A DNA stretch of 64,000 bases from Phlebotomus papatasi (lineage: Eukaryota; Arthropoda; Insecta; Diptera; Psychodidae). Shown piece after piece: positions 22,790 to 34,417 of the stretch. Position 1 is the first letter of the stretch. Each line of letters begins with the position of its first letter. The translations under genes and the position numbers were made by a program. Location: contig NC_077223.1 in NCBI RefSeq assembly GCF_024763615.1, forward strand, positions 74,710,627 to 74,774,626. The letters run 5' to 3'. Under the pieces are notes generated by a model, which searched no databases, was not told the origin of the DNA, and worked only from the letters and a program-made list of their open reading frames with translations.

Positions 22790-23640
22790 CTAATATGTTT
22801 TCGATGCCATTCACACTTTGTAATTTATTGTATACTCTTTTTACGACCAAGGAAAATTACCACGAGCGATTTATGTGGCAGGGAGAGATATTGCAAAAGT
22901 CTCTTCTCTGGATGTATTTAGTAAATAGACTCTATATAGGTGAAATATACTATATTATTTACTCAATTGGCCCTTTTACTTTTCCACTCTATGTAAATCC
23001 AACTCTGTGGCAGTTACCATTATCACGATTTCAAGAATTTTATTTACACAGACGGTTTTAAGTATTGTCTTATCATTTATTTTTCATCGCAGCTTTTTAT
23101 GTCGCAGTTTTATCAGGTGGAAAACTATATAAACGGAAAAGTTATTTGATTTGAATTAGGCCAGTGTACTCGAAATTTTTCGGAAAACAACACAAAGAAA
23201 TTTCCGAATTGGCCGTTGTTTTGGTATAGTAAATTCTAGTTGGACGGCGTGCGGCGGCCGGCGGCAGTCTTATACGAACGACTTTTATTAATGAAAAATG
23301 AAAGTTCTAGTCCTTTTACATAATTGTGCAATAAAAAACTTAATAATTAATTTCGTACTAAAAAAATCCAATTGCACTTGGAAAAAGAAGAAATTATTAT
23401 AAAAAAAAGTATGGAAAACCACTTTTTGCCATTTTAAGAAAGATATAAAATTTAATTAAAATTTTTGAATTCTTATTACAAAGTAAACTAATTAAAGAAT
23501 AATCTTACAATTTAAATGTATGGACAACAGACGAGACGGGGGACGATACCTTTAACCCTTATAACAATTATAGAGAGGGCAAATTGGACAGACAAAGATG
23601 GACGAAAACCAAGCGACTGTCAGACTTGGACTGGACGCCC
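22790..23640. other. Intergenic, nothing recognised
   Basis: AT-rich sequence with a short, aromatic-rich open frame at 22795-23061 that has no family features. A GC-rich GCGGCGGCCGGCGGC spot lies at about 23250. Confidence 0.4.
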
Positions 23641-23650
23641 AACCGTCCAG

Positions 23651-24439
23651 TAGGAACACTAGGATTTTTTCAATTTGTAAATTCAATTTAATTTTCAGAT
23701 GATTTGTTCCTTTGCGTTATTTTGCACTAAAAACCAATTGAATTGATAGATCTTCACTTATTTATTAATAAATACTAATACTTGGTCCAGAAAAACCTGT
23801 TTAAATATGTTAAAATAGCATAAATGTGCTTGCTCAAATAAATAAATAAAAAAATAAAATATGAATTCAGCAAATTAAAATGTTAAAATTGCTCAATAAC
23901 ATCAATTTTATTGCAGTTAAATAAGTAGTATTTTGAAGAAAATTGATCTAATTAAATTTATTTACTCGTAATTAATATTATTTGTGGCGAAAATAAAAAA
24001 TAAGTAGTGTTTTAGTGATAAACTTGCATGAAGTGAAGCTTAAGTATCGGGAGTAATTCATTAAATTCCTCCAAATCCATTCGAAGTAGATTGTTATGTT
24101 AAGAAATTTCAGTTGGGAGTTGGGACGACATCATACAGATTTTCAATAAGACTATATGAGAGTTGCTGCATGATCACTTTGCTTACAAATATTTTTTTCT
24201 GGCTTTGGAGAACCTTCTGAATAACAGATAAGTGACTTATAATACATTTTAAGTACTATCACACATTTTCCGGAATCATTCACAATCAAAAATCTCGCGG
24301 TATTATTTAAAATTGAGCAAATTTCTTGCAAACTGTGTCCTGACTGAGAATTTTCAAGTAAATTCTAGAAATCTTAATGCTCAATTGGTTCAATTTAATT
24401 TAAAATTAAAACGTGAAAAATCCTAGTGTGATAGCACCG
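23651..24439. mobile_element. Non-autonomous DNA element, TATCACACTAGGATT ends, copy 2
   Basis: The inverted copy of 10655-11400. The right end AATCCTAGTGTGATAGCACC is complete. The left end reads GGAACACTAGGATTTTTTCA and has lost part of the terminal repeat. Internal stretches such as AGTCACTTATCTTTTATGC have clear counterparts. Confidence 0.7.
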
Positions 24440-24888
24440 TAAGAGAGTGGACGTAGTTAAACGGAGTGTTTAATTAAAAATATTATGGAGTCTAACAATG
24501 CTGGACTATTTATGGAAGTAAAAAATATTTTATTAATGATATTAAAAAAAAAACACTACGATCTTTGTAAAGTAATTGAAACACGTGTCGACCTTGAAGG
24601 TTGAATCGTCTCCCCAGAATAATTCTTTTGAAAATTTTCATTGCTTTCTATTAATTGTTTTTTTTTTGCAAAATATCTTGCATTACTTACAAAATAGAAC
24701 ACGTGTTAGAAAAAATAATTCGTTGAAAATGTGAAATAGTTTTCAAAAATAATTTTATTTTCGGGTTAGGATCCAAGTTCATGATTGATTATTCATAGAC
24801 ATATAGGTGCATATAGCCATGTTGTTGAGCGCTGTCAAATCTTCAATCTTGCAGTTCTCGACAGACATAAAAAGTCCAACTCTTACGG

Positions 24889-25289
24889 CGTTATCACACT
24901 TGCACATTAAAATTTTAATGTGTTTCACATTAATTGTCGCTTGTGAGCGTCCAAATATGTTATTTGTGTCTTCGAGTCACTTAATATTTGGGGTTTTTCT
25001 ATTTATTGATAAAAAAGTGGACTTGGCCTGCAAAAATAAGTTTAAATTTACCTAAAACGTAAATATTTTTCACATTAAAAAATTAAAGAGAAAATCGCAT
25101 TAATTTTTCGCATTAATGCTATAAATCAATTTATATCAAATTTTGCGGGCCAAGTTTACCTTTTTATCAACAAGTAGATCAAATTTTGAATATAAAATGA
25201 TACAAACACCCGAATTACACATTTGGAGTCTCACCAGCGACAATTAATGTGAATCATATTAAAATTTTAATGTGCAAGTGTGATAACAC
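24889..25289. mobile_element. MITE with 70-bp terminal inverted repeats (GTTATCACACTTGCAC)
   Basis: The left terminus GTTATCACACTTGCACATTA, followed by AAATTTTAATGTG and ACATTAATTGTCGC, is mirrored at the right. Inner inverted segments TTTATTGATAAAAAAGT and CTTGGCC also pair. Only the terminal 18 bases recall the TATCACACT elements nearby, so the two may share a transposase. Confidence 0.75.
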
Positions 25290-25589
25290 AGTTATAGAGC
25301 CTTTTGAACTTGAACAGTCTTATAAAAAAAAGATACCCAGGATTGGTTTTCCTGCTTACCACCGTTTTATTACTCATATGATTTTTCTTTGTTTTCATTT
25401 GAGCACTCAATTTATTACAATGGAACCCGGGATCAGGATGCACAAAAATGCAAAAGATGCTGAAAATTGAAGCCATAAAGTTTTGCATAATTGCAGCGTT
25501 TCTGTAACGTTTAAATTATTTTAGAGAAATCTTCTGCACGTATATATGCAAATATTCATGAGTCGCCACAAAAAAAGCGTCCCAGGAGA

Positions 25590-26285
25590 AATTTTCCTAT
25601 TGATTCTTTGCGAAAATTTCACCATATACCCGCAGTGAATTTTGACAACAAATTCTCGTACACTTCCCAAGTTGGGAATATCTTGAGAAATTACTCTATA
25701 GAGCTGTGAAAATTTCCAAAGGTAATCACAATTAATTCTTTATGAATTTTCAGTCTTGGAAAATTCGTTAGTTTCTTAGGGAATTCCCAGAGAATTCCTA
25801 GAAAAATTTCTGTGGATTATTTCCTCTGAAATTTCTCAGAATTTGCCCCAGAAATGTCAATGTTTGCGTAGTGAATTTCCCCCCAAATATCTTCAAGAAT
25901 TCCCTTATTGGAAATTTGAGGGGAATAACTGAAGAAATTACCCTTTTGGGATGTGGGAATTTCCCAACGAGATCACAGAATATTCTGTTCGAATTTTCGT
26001 AATTAGAATTCCAACGAAATTCCCATTCCCAAAGAATTCCTTGAGAATTTTCCATTGATTGTTTCCTCTGATATTCCTTATGGATTTTAACAGAAATTTC
26101 ATTATTTGTGTCAGGAATTTTGTCATAGAAATTCTCGAAGATTGTAACCATGGGAATACGTATTAAATCACTGAAAAAAAATACCTCGCTTAGAGGAAGA
26201 AATTTCATAAGGAGATCGCAGATATTTCCCAGAATCATTTTCAGTTTCCTAAGGAATTTCATATGAATCGGTGGGGACATTTTTT
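25590..26285. repeat. Degenerate GGAATTTC/GGGAATTCC-rich block
   Basis: More than a dozen loosely spaced copies of (G)GGAATTYCC-, AAATTTCC- or GAAATTCCC-like words fill about 700 bp. Examples are GGGAATTCCC at 25779-25788 and GGGAATTTCCC at 25955-25965. Both strands look alike, so an open frame of 160 codons on the minus strand (25798-26280) is fortuitous. It may be an old palindromic satellite or a decayed element. Confidence 0.5.
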
Positions 26286-26503
26286 ATAGGACATCGTACT
26301 TAAAGCCATTTCACACGGTTTCCTTTGGTCCAGAAAATATGCATATAAAATATGTTGTACCAAAGGATTTTCTTCAAACCCACCTTGAATTTGGGACTGG
26401 GCAAAAAAGGCTTACCTCGATCTTTCATATCAATGTTTTTGTGATATAGACAAGTTTTGACAAGTTTAAATTATAAAAAAATAATTACTTATCAAAATTA
26501 CTA

Positions 26504-26722
26504 GGGGGAAATGGGGCACCTTTGAAATTGGGGTTTTTCACATATTTTTTTTAATGAAATTGAACCTTATCGTGATATAATTAAGATTCCCAATTTAAAT
26601 TGAGAACCTAAATTATATCACGATAAGGCTCAATTTTCTCGTCTAAATTATATCACGTTAAGGCTCAATTTTATTTAAAAATTGGTAAAAAATACTCATT
26701 TCAAAGGTGCCCCATTTCCCCC
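26504..26722. mobile_element. TA-type MITE (GGGGGAAATGGGGCACC ends)
   Basis: GGGGGAAATGGGGCACCTTT and AAAGGTGCCCCATTTCCCCC are near-perfect inverted ends between TA dinucleotides (26502-26503, 26723-26724). The middle contains repeated TATATCACGATAAGGCTCAA. Fragments of the family occur near 17731 and 46811. Confidence 0.8.
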
Positions 26723-27732
26723 TAATTTACTTATTTTTAATCTAAAATAAATGAATAATGGCATTTCGTTTGCCATAAAACATCAATTTTTTCTTATCTC
26801 ATGTCTGATTAAAATGTATGTTCTAAAATGCTGTACTCAATTGGAGGCTATGAAGGGGTTCCCAATGTTTCGCTGTTACAATGTGCAACAATATTCAAAA
26901 GAAACGCATTTAATAAGTAATGAATTTAAAAAATTAAATAATTAAATTAGTACATCTTTTTCCGCCGTTTGCCGCCGGCTTATATAAATTTCGTCTAATT
27001 TGAATTGCATATGGCCGTTCCGGAGCTTCCGGTATTGTGCGACTCACAGTTCTGTGCGATGTGACGCCAGTTGTCAAATTTCATGTGTGCAAAAGGAAAT
27101 TTATGTGAGAAAGAAAAAAGGTGTTCTTTTTGTGTGAAAATTCCTCATCAACTCTGCCAAATTCTACATCCGGGACCATCCTGGACGTCCTGATACACCG
27201 TGGGTGCATGGTGGAAGTGTACTGGGGTGGTGTATGGTGGTGAAAAGAGTATGTGAAATTTGTGCTGAGCCACCCATATATTAACTTAGTGTGCTCTGTA
27301 TATGGTCGAATCATTTTTGTTCTCAACACAGCCTTTTTTTTTTTGTACCCACTTTGGGGACCTTTTTGCCATATCAGGGGCACATTATTGGACCTGAGAC
27401 TGTTGTGTCATCATCTCCCGGATAGTCTTGGTGGTGTTTGAGGCAGGCCGTGGACAGCAATTTGAGGTAAAAATAGAGGTGGAATGGGGCGTTGTGAAGT
27501 AAAGTGAGATGGGGGTTTTTTGACGTGCGACATCTTGCAGGCAACACCAATACGCACAAGAGTTACTGAGGCGAGGAACAAAATATTATTTCCGACATTT
27601 GCTGCTTTGAGGTTTGTGGGGAGGTTTTTGTTGGTTTTTTGTTTGATTTGGGTTTGATTGGGGACTCTGCAAGAGGACTGCCAGGAGCAGATCCAAGTGG
27701 AGCACAGAGAGAGAGAGAAGTGTGTGATTTGA

Positions 27733-28302
27733 ATGGCGTGTGCCACTCTTAAACGTTCCCTCGACTGGGAGTCAATCAATCAGCGCCCATCGAAACGTCG
27801 TCGATGCAGTCCGTATGGGGCTAATTCCAGTGCCAGCACGAGCAGCAGCCCTACAGTTCGTGATGCTGCTTGTGGATGCTCAGCTACAGAACCATCATCG
27901 TCCCCCTTCGCCAAGACACCCTCCTATCCTATTCTCACACCCGAGAAAATGGCTCAGACGGTGCATGATGAGATCAAGAGACTCCACCGGACGAAGCAAT
28001 TGCCAGCTGTGGCCATTGAGAGGATGCAGGATTCAGAATCGAGTGGTTCAGAAATGGGTTCAGATAGCCCAAGGCGCCCAGATACGCCGCCCACAATGAA
28101 GAATCCAGATAAGGCTCTCTTCACATTCAAACAAGTACAATTGATATGTAGTCGCATGCTGAAGGAGCAAGAAGAGAAGCTCCGTGAGCAGTATGATCTC
28201 ATTTTGACATCAAAACTGGCTGAGCAGTATGATGTCTTTGTGAAATTCACATATGACCAGATTCAGAGACGCTACGAAGCGGCTCCAAGCTACCTCTCCT
28301 AA
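27733..28302 (+). CDS. akirin: Akirin, nuclear transcription cofactor
   Basis: A 189-residue protein with the conserved akirin N-terminus MACATLKRSLDWES. A nuclear localisation signal RPSKRRR (residues 18-24) and the motif SYPILTPEKMAQTVHDEIKR (about 65-84) follow. The conserved C-terminal helix starts FTFKQVQLICSRMLKEQEE and the protein ends APSYLS. Akirins are small nuclear proteins that bridge transcription factors to SWI/SNF remodellers. In insects they support Relish (Imd-pathway) target genes and Twist-dependent myogenesis. The coding region is uninterrupted here. The length is typical and the leader upstream is long and plausible, so I take it as a genuine gene rather than a retrocopy, though a retrocopy is not excluded. 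Confidence 0.93.
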   Translation: MACATLKRSLDWESINQRPSKRRRCSPYGANSSASTSSSPTVRDAACGCSATEPSSSPFAKTPSYPILTPEKMAQTVHDEIKRLHRTKQLPAVAIERMQDSESSGSEMGSDSPRRPDTPPTMKNPDKALFTFKQVQLICSRMLKEQEEKLREQYDLILTSKLAEQYDVFVKFTYDQIQRRYEAAPSYLS

Positions 28303-29863
28303 AACCCAACCATAATCCTCTCAAGCCTCCCCGGGAAGCGCGCCCCCAGTTAAAACTCCCAAAAGACATCGAAGTTGTTAAATGGAAGTTCTCTGGGGAT
28401 AATTTTTGGAGGATAAAAATATACATTTAACATTTTTTGAATGATTATGAAGAAAGAAAGAAAGAGAAAAAAGAAGAAAAAATCATAATTCGTTACTTTT
28501 TCTACAAAAAAACATTATAGACATTAGAATGAAGATTGAAATATCGCGTAAAAAATTGATAATATTACATTTAAAAAAAAAAATAAAGAAAAATAAATTA
28601 GAAATTAGTGAGTCAAAATAGGGTTAAGATTCCCATCCGTTTTCCCGGATGAGCTTTGAACAACCACGAAGTTTGTTTTTTTTTCGTTTTTCGGATGGAT
28701 GGGGGCAGGCTGAATTCTAAAAAAAATCATCCCGATTTTTTTTTAAAGACTTAGGGAATGATTTAACAAAATTCAAGAGAAAAAAACAAGAATTATTTAG
28801 AAAGACTCCAAAAGAAAAAAAAATTGGGATTGAATAAGCAAAAGTAATATTTTAGGACAACCTTAAAATTACAGACACTTTTTGATATAAATAAATCTAA
28901 AATAAAGAAAATATATAAAATAACTTGTCCACATTGAGTGGAAAAAAAATTATTGCTAAATTTAAATTATTTTCTGACTTGTGCCCATTTACCATTTTTT
29001 TTTAATAATGTAAATCTTCAATTGGCCATTTATTTTTCATTTCATATAGGTACATTTTTTTATTTTAATGCCCAACGCACAATAAATTTTATTTGTAAAC
29101 ATGTTTTCAAAATTTCATATGAGAGAGAGCGAGATGACTAGATCTCGCTTTCATTCACTCTCACTGAAATGCCAAAAACATCTTTACAAAACAAAAGTTA
29201 TTGTGCATTAGACATAAAATTCATTGTTTATCGAAGGCAGAAGAGGCACGCAAGTTCCGCAGTTGTTTTTTAAATTATTTTGAGAATAAACAATAAAAAT
29301 ATTGTACATCAGAAAGTAATATTTTCATACGAGAAATATCAAGAGAGAAATAAAAACTACAAACAAAAATCGTAATTGCTCCTCAAAATAACAAAAAATA
29401 AATAAATAAAATAACAAAAAAAATTCACAATAACCCTCAATGGCGAATCTTATGGATGAATAGTCCAAAAAAAGAATGCAACAAAGTATATAAGATAAAC
29501 CAATAAAAAAGCAGCTAAAAATGAAAAGAATTATAGAGAATGAGAATGTGAAAGCCGATAATTTTTATTAATAAATAAATAAAAAGAAACCGAAAAAATG
29601 ATAATCAATGCAATTGAAGAATTTTTGCAGCAAAGATGAAAAAAAGGAAATCAAGAGAAAAAAATACCACAAGTAGTAGTTTTGTGCCTAACTCTTATGG
29701 ATTACACACATAAAAAAAACAAACATAATAATTGCTATATAATTATTTTATAAAGGAAGAAAAATAAATAAATGATGAAAATTAATAATTATACAAAAAA
29801 AACAAGTGAAAAAAAGAAATCATGAAATTCTTATTAAGTATAAGTCTATGTAATACCAATAAA
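28303..29863 (+). other. Probable long akirin 3' UTR, AT-rich
   Basis: About 1.5 kb of A-rich sequence follows the stop, with many AATAAA-like words and a last candidate signal at 29858-29863. A palindromic MITE lies at 29070-29212. No gene is seen. Which poly(A) site is used cannot be told from sequence. Confidence 0.4.
29070..29212. mobile_element. Palindromic 143-bp MITE, copy 1 (CCCAACGCACAATAA ends)
   Basis: GCCCAACGCACAATAAATTT and AAGTTATTGTGCATTAG are inverted, and the middle (GAGCGAGATGACTAGATCTCG) is also a dyad. Related copies lie at 43777-43920 and 55068-55211. The target duplication is not clear. Confidence 0.7.
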
Positions 29864-30339
29864 GATACCGCAGTAGAACTTGATTTTTTATCTTTTCTTT
29901 TTTTATTGGATTTTTGAGAATATTTCACTGAAGGAAATCAAAAAGAATGCCCCAAAAGAAATATTTTTCGGTAGAAAAGGCTCTTTGGATACCTAATAGA
30001 CTCTTTTCATCAGTTTTTCTCAGAATGAATTTTACATTGAGAGAAATCCGAAAAAGTCAAAATAGCATTCCGGAAATGTTTGTTTTACCCTGCGGTATTA
30101 ATCCGAAATCGGTGTAAATATTACCCTTTTTAGGTGTATTATGTGTTAAAGGTATCCTTTTTCATGTTGATTTTATCCTTAAAAAGGTGTAAAATTAACA
30201 TAAAAAAATATTGATACATTTTAAAAGACCTAAAAAGTGTTAAATTTCTGAGGAAAAAATGTTAATCGCACCCTCTTTTTTTCTCAGTGTTCGTTCTATC
30301 TGGAATTTTTCTTTTATTACTCAATTGGATTTCTTTCAG

Positions 30340-33300
30340 GAGAATTTTGCTCTTGAGGCATGTGCAGGGATGTAGGAGGTTTTCTGTGGAGTCCACGGGA
30401 TCTTTTGGGGAGAATTTTCAATTGAGAAAAATTCCTCTGACTGAGACGCAGAAGAGAATTCTCTCAATTGGATCCTCAGTGGCTGCTCTGCTTGATCCCA
30501 GAAGGTAAGAACGAATTTCTTATTTATCGCTCTTGCTCTTGAATTGCCAAGTCGTATTAAAAGTGCTCTTAAAAATTCCTATTGAATTTTGTCTACAGGG
30601 CTTGGTTGAAATATTAGGTGCTCTTAAAAAGATAAATTTTAGTTAACCCTAAGTTACAGTGCCGGACAAAAAAATTGTACCAATGTTTCAAAATTCTCTA
30701 TAAAGGACTTGATTTAACACTAAATCTACCGACCGTTTTTTGGTCGTTTTTCGGTCAAATGAGAAACCGCGGTTGGGTAGGGTAGGATACTCAACAAATT
30801 AGTCTTGGAAAAGAGCAAAAAATTAAAATTTAAACACTGAAAAACATTACATGCACATTTTAAGAAATTTGTAAAGAGAAATTATTTATAAAGATTTTAC
30901 GAACTGATTTAGTATCATAAAGTTTAATACCAAAATCGGACGATAGAGCTGTAAGACCACGAAAATATTTAATATATAGTGCGAAAATATGTAAAATCCC
31001 AGGTGGTTATTGAATTCGATTCTTTACCCCCAAAATTCAACTCACAATCGAATTTTCACGTATTCCGAGTTGCAATTGCAAGCACCCCGAGTTGCACGCA
31101 TTTCGAGGTCGCCTGTAAAGAATCTCAGCTACCATAAGCTTATCACTGATCATTTTACCGTTTAGAAGCCAGGATGGAGAGAAATTGAAAAAAAACTCGA
31201 TTGGGAAAACTCTTGGAGTTCGAGCAGTTAAAATGAAAGAAAAATCTTAGTAATATTTATTTTCGAAACGTTAATCATCATCATCATCAGGCTTCTCGGG
31301 CGCGCGGCGACAGGGAAAAATTGCAGAAACGTTAATTAAATTTAAAAAAAAAATCCAACCGATGAATAACTAAGCCGACATCGTGTCCTTTTGTCTCCCA
31401 TTACCATCTTTATAACTCCTATTATCCGAATAAGCGACCTAATATGTACCGGTGGCAGCCAAAATCCCGAAAGCCAAAATTCCAAATGTTCAAAATCCTG
31501 AAAGGGATTTTCGTGGAGGAAGATGTTTAGAATAATTTCCCAAGACACAGAATATTTCCCTTTGCCTCCAGCAAGCGCGGGTGCAATCGTGGGAGTAGCT
31601 ATGACACTTTTAAGAATTTGGGATTTTGGCTTTCGGGATTTTTACCGGGACCCAATATGTACATATCGTCAGTTGCGTTGGCTGTTGTCATATCTGAATT
31701 TGCTTTGTATATTTGCATTTAGCGAAAGCTACAATACAGGCGACTCTTCTTGTGTAAAATGCTGACACAAAAGAAATTCAGATACGACAGCGGTCGATGC
31801 AACCGACGATATATAACTTACAGTATTAGCATCATTTACCGTTTACGGATCAGAAGTTGTTTGAACTTTTGAACAATTCTTTTACCGATTGGATCAAGCA
31901 AAATCAAAATATAGCTTAGGAATAGGAACAATATACTATTGTTTTTCGAAAACAATTGGTTATTAGTTTTCTAACTGTGAACAGTTTAGTTGAAGTAGTT
32001 AATTAAAAATCGTAACATTTACATTATGAGTTGAGAATAATGGGTACGTGGATTTTGTGTTAATGCGACAGAGAAGCCCTTCAAATGCACTGAGTAGTAG
32101 GTTAATTCTTACCATATTCTGTGAAAAACAATTTTTCTGGACTTATTAGAATCGATAAAAAATCAAAATTTTATTGATAATTTGTACAAATCTACACAGT
32201 AAAAAAAATTACCACTATTATAGTGTGTAATCTTTCACACCACTTATAGTGTTAAATTTGGAAAAAAATGTTTAATTAAAAATTGTTTAATTTACAGTTG
32301 TTGAATTTCAAGTTGTTGAATTTGGAGTTGGTGAATTTAAAAATTGTTGAATTTTTGTGTGTAAACTCAAAAATTGTTGAATTCTACATATATGTTGAAT
32401 TTTTGCTTTTTTTAGACATATGGAATGTTTTTTGCTGTCTCAGGATCCCCCCTAATGTGAGATGCTTACATCTGATGCTTGAATCTTTACGATATATTTA
32501 TTATACTTATAAATATTTGATGTTCTATATGACCTTTGCCCATCGAAATGCATCTCGACTGAAGTATAAGTCTTAAATGGAAATTCAACAATTTTTACAT
32601 AACTTTTGTTTAAAAATTCAACAACATTTGTTTAAATATTCAACAACTTTGGTTGAAATACACACGGCTTCACACTATAATAGTGTGAAAAATTATACTA
32701 TAATAGTGTTAATTTTTGATCATGTGACAAAAAATACCATAAAGTTGTGTATTTTTTCACACTATAATAGTGGTAGTTTTTAGAATTTTTCAACACTTTT
32801 ACTGCACAAAAAACATTGTTGAAAATTTTTTTACCACTATTACAGTAGTAAAATGTCAAAAATTACCACTATAATGGTGTCAAATTTTCAACATTTTCGA
32901 ATTAAACAATATTGTTGAAAATTTGGAACTATAATAGTGGTAATTTTCAATCACGTGACAAAAAATTACCAAACTGTTGTGTATTTTTTAAACATTTTTA
33001 ATTTAAACAACTAAAATCGTCGATTTTGCACTATTATAGTAGTAAAATTTTACACATTTTTTTACTGTGTAGGGTATTGTTTGTATGATTTTGATTAATT
33101 TTTTTGATAAAAAGTCGTAAAATTGGCTTGCATATGCTGCGGACTCGAAAATTCACAACAACGGATTATAGAGATTTTTTATTTGTTTTAATAAATATAT
33201 TTTCTGCTTATTAAGAACTCTTAATCTCAAAGTTCTTTTCAATTAATTAAAATTACACAAATTTACAGATTCGATTAATATCAAAATCTGTGGTTTTTTT

Positions 33301-34246
33301 TATCCTCGTGAATTGCACCTTGCGTCTAATATTTTACACACGACCTGTAGAACAGCATTTCTCGCAATTTTTCAACAAGGTTGATCTCCGATTTGGAAGT
33401 TTATTCAGCACTTGGGAGATTTTTTCCCCAGAAATGCCCAATTACACTTTCAATAGGTGATTTCATTCGTGCTCTAATGGGATTTTTTCCTCAACCCAGG
33501 CACGATATGATAGCGTGTTTGGGAGAAACCACGGGCGAAGTGGCCCTGGGGCGAATTTACAAAGAGATGAAATCTTGCGAAGAAGGTCTCCAGATTCTCG
33601 ATGATATGCCTCGTATCAATTCACAGACTGTGGACCTCGAGAGACTGGAAAATTTACCAATGGACACTTTTGGCTATCACTACTGGAAATTCCTCAGTGA
33701 CAATGTAATCCAAATATGATAAAGTTTATCTTGGGGGAAATGGGTGACATTTTGTCTTTTTGCAGAAAGTGACTCCAGATTCTAGAATGGAGGTGAGATT
33801 TATGGATGATGCAAATTTGGCCTATGTGATGACCAGATATCGTGAATCTCATGATCTTATTCACACAATACTGGGAATGCCAACAAATATGTTGGGAGAG
33901 GTTGCGGTAAAATGGGTGGAAGCGATAAATACTGGACTGCCAATGTGCTGGGGTGGAGCTGTATTTGGAGCAGCACGACTGAGACCAAAGTAAAAATCCC
34001 TCAAGACCTCAAGAGTACCGCAAAAAGCGGTAATTAATTGTTATTTATTGTGTTTTTTTTTAAAGGCAAAGGAAAATGTACGTCAGGCATTATTTGCCGT
34101 GGGCAATTTCTGTGGGGAAATCTGTGAAGCCTTTGATGTCGGTTTACTGGGAAAAACGCTGGGAGCAGAAAATTGAGGAGATGAGGAGCGAATTGAACAT
34201 AAAAATCCTAGAAATTGATGTGATATCTGGAAAGTCTGAAAAGTAG
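30340..34246 (+). CDS. Coq4: COQ4, ubiquinone biosynthesis protein (5' end unresolved)
   Basis: Exons 30340-30505, 33500-33704, 33766-33989 and 34066-34246 join in consistent phase (PRR|HDM, SDN|KVT and PK|QRK junctions). The product carries the signature HDxxHx11E, seen as HDLIHTILGMPTNMLGE, then VKWVEAINTGLPMCWGGAVFG and the C-terminal YWEKRWEQKIEEMR. COQ4 is a peripheral protein on the matrix face of the inner mitochondrial membrane that organises the coenzyme Q synthome and has been linked to C1 decarboxylation/hydroxylation of the ring. The first visible exon (RRILLLRHVQGCRRFS...) looks like a mitochondrial presequence. The acceptor at 30338-30339 implies an upstream coding exon with the ATG that I could not locate. 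Intron 1 is 3 kb and full of elements. AATAAA lies at 34273. Confidence 0.88.
31449..31653. mobile_element. Inverted-repeat element with 8-bp target duplication
   Basis: CCGGTGGCAGCCAAAATCCC at the left is partly mirrored by GGGATTTTGGCTTTCGGGAT and ACCGGGACCC at the right. AATATGTA occurs immediately on both sides (31441-31448 and 31654-31661). An 8-bp duplication fits hAT or P-type insertion. It lies in COQ4 intron 1 and has a relative at 46864-47110. Confidence 0.65.
32106..33150. mobile_element. Old TTAA-type MITE copy, split by another element
   Basis: The left part from TTAA at 32102-32105 (ATATTCTGTGAAAAAC, then GATAAAAAATC) and the right part (GATAAAAAGTCGTAAAATTG, then GCATATGCTGCGGAC) together match the 13094-13336 element. 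They are separated by the 32195-33069 insertion. The right terminus is degraded. Confidence 0.6.
32195..33069. mobile_element. TA-type element (CACAGTAAAAAAA ends) with internal dyads
   Basis: CACAGTAAAAAAAATTACC at the left is mirrored by TTTTTTTACTGTG at the right, with TA on both sides (32193-32194, 33070-33071). The interior holds many copies of CACTATAATAGTG-type palindromes and TTGTTGAATTT-type words, so it can fold extensively. No coding capacity is evident. Confidence 0.75.
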
Positions 34247-34272
34247 TCGTTAGGGTTATGGAGGGAAATTCA

Positions 34273-34278
34273 AATAAA
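34273..34278 (+). promoter_or_regulatory. Poly(A) signal of COQ4
   Basis: AATAAA 26 bases after the COQ4 stop and 139 bases before the Spc105R ATG, so the COQ4 terminator and the Spc105R promoter share under 175 bp. Confidence 0.65.
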
Positions 34279-34417
34279 GGCGACATTTTAGTAGTACTAA
34301 AAATTTGAAATTTTGTACTAAACGGTAGGCACGCTTGCGCTGTCAGAAAAATTCAAAACAGAGTGACGGTGGAAAACAAAGTGGACGCGCCAGTGAAAAA
34401 TTGTAAATGTGGGAAAA

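Noticed and set aside
25798..26280. A 160-codon minus-strand frame upstream of akirin
   Set aside because: Composed of repeating GGAATTTC words read in frame (NSQGILWEW, GNSH and similar), so it is open by composition.
30287..30339. Use of a GTG at 30287 as the COQ4 start
   Set aside because: No ATG is present and a pyrimidine-rich acceptor lies at 30338-30339. A hydrophobic leucine-rich leader here is more likely intronic.
33381..33499. Open extension upstream of COQ4 exon 2
   Set aside because: Homology to COQ4 starts exactly after the CCCAG at 33495-33499, and the split codon joins exon 1 in phase. The extension is intron.
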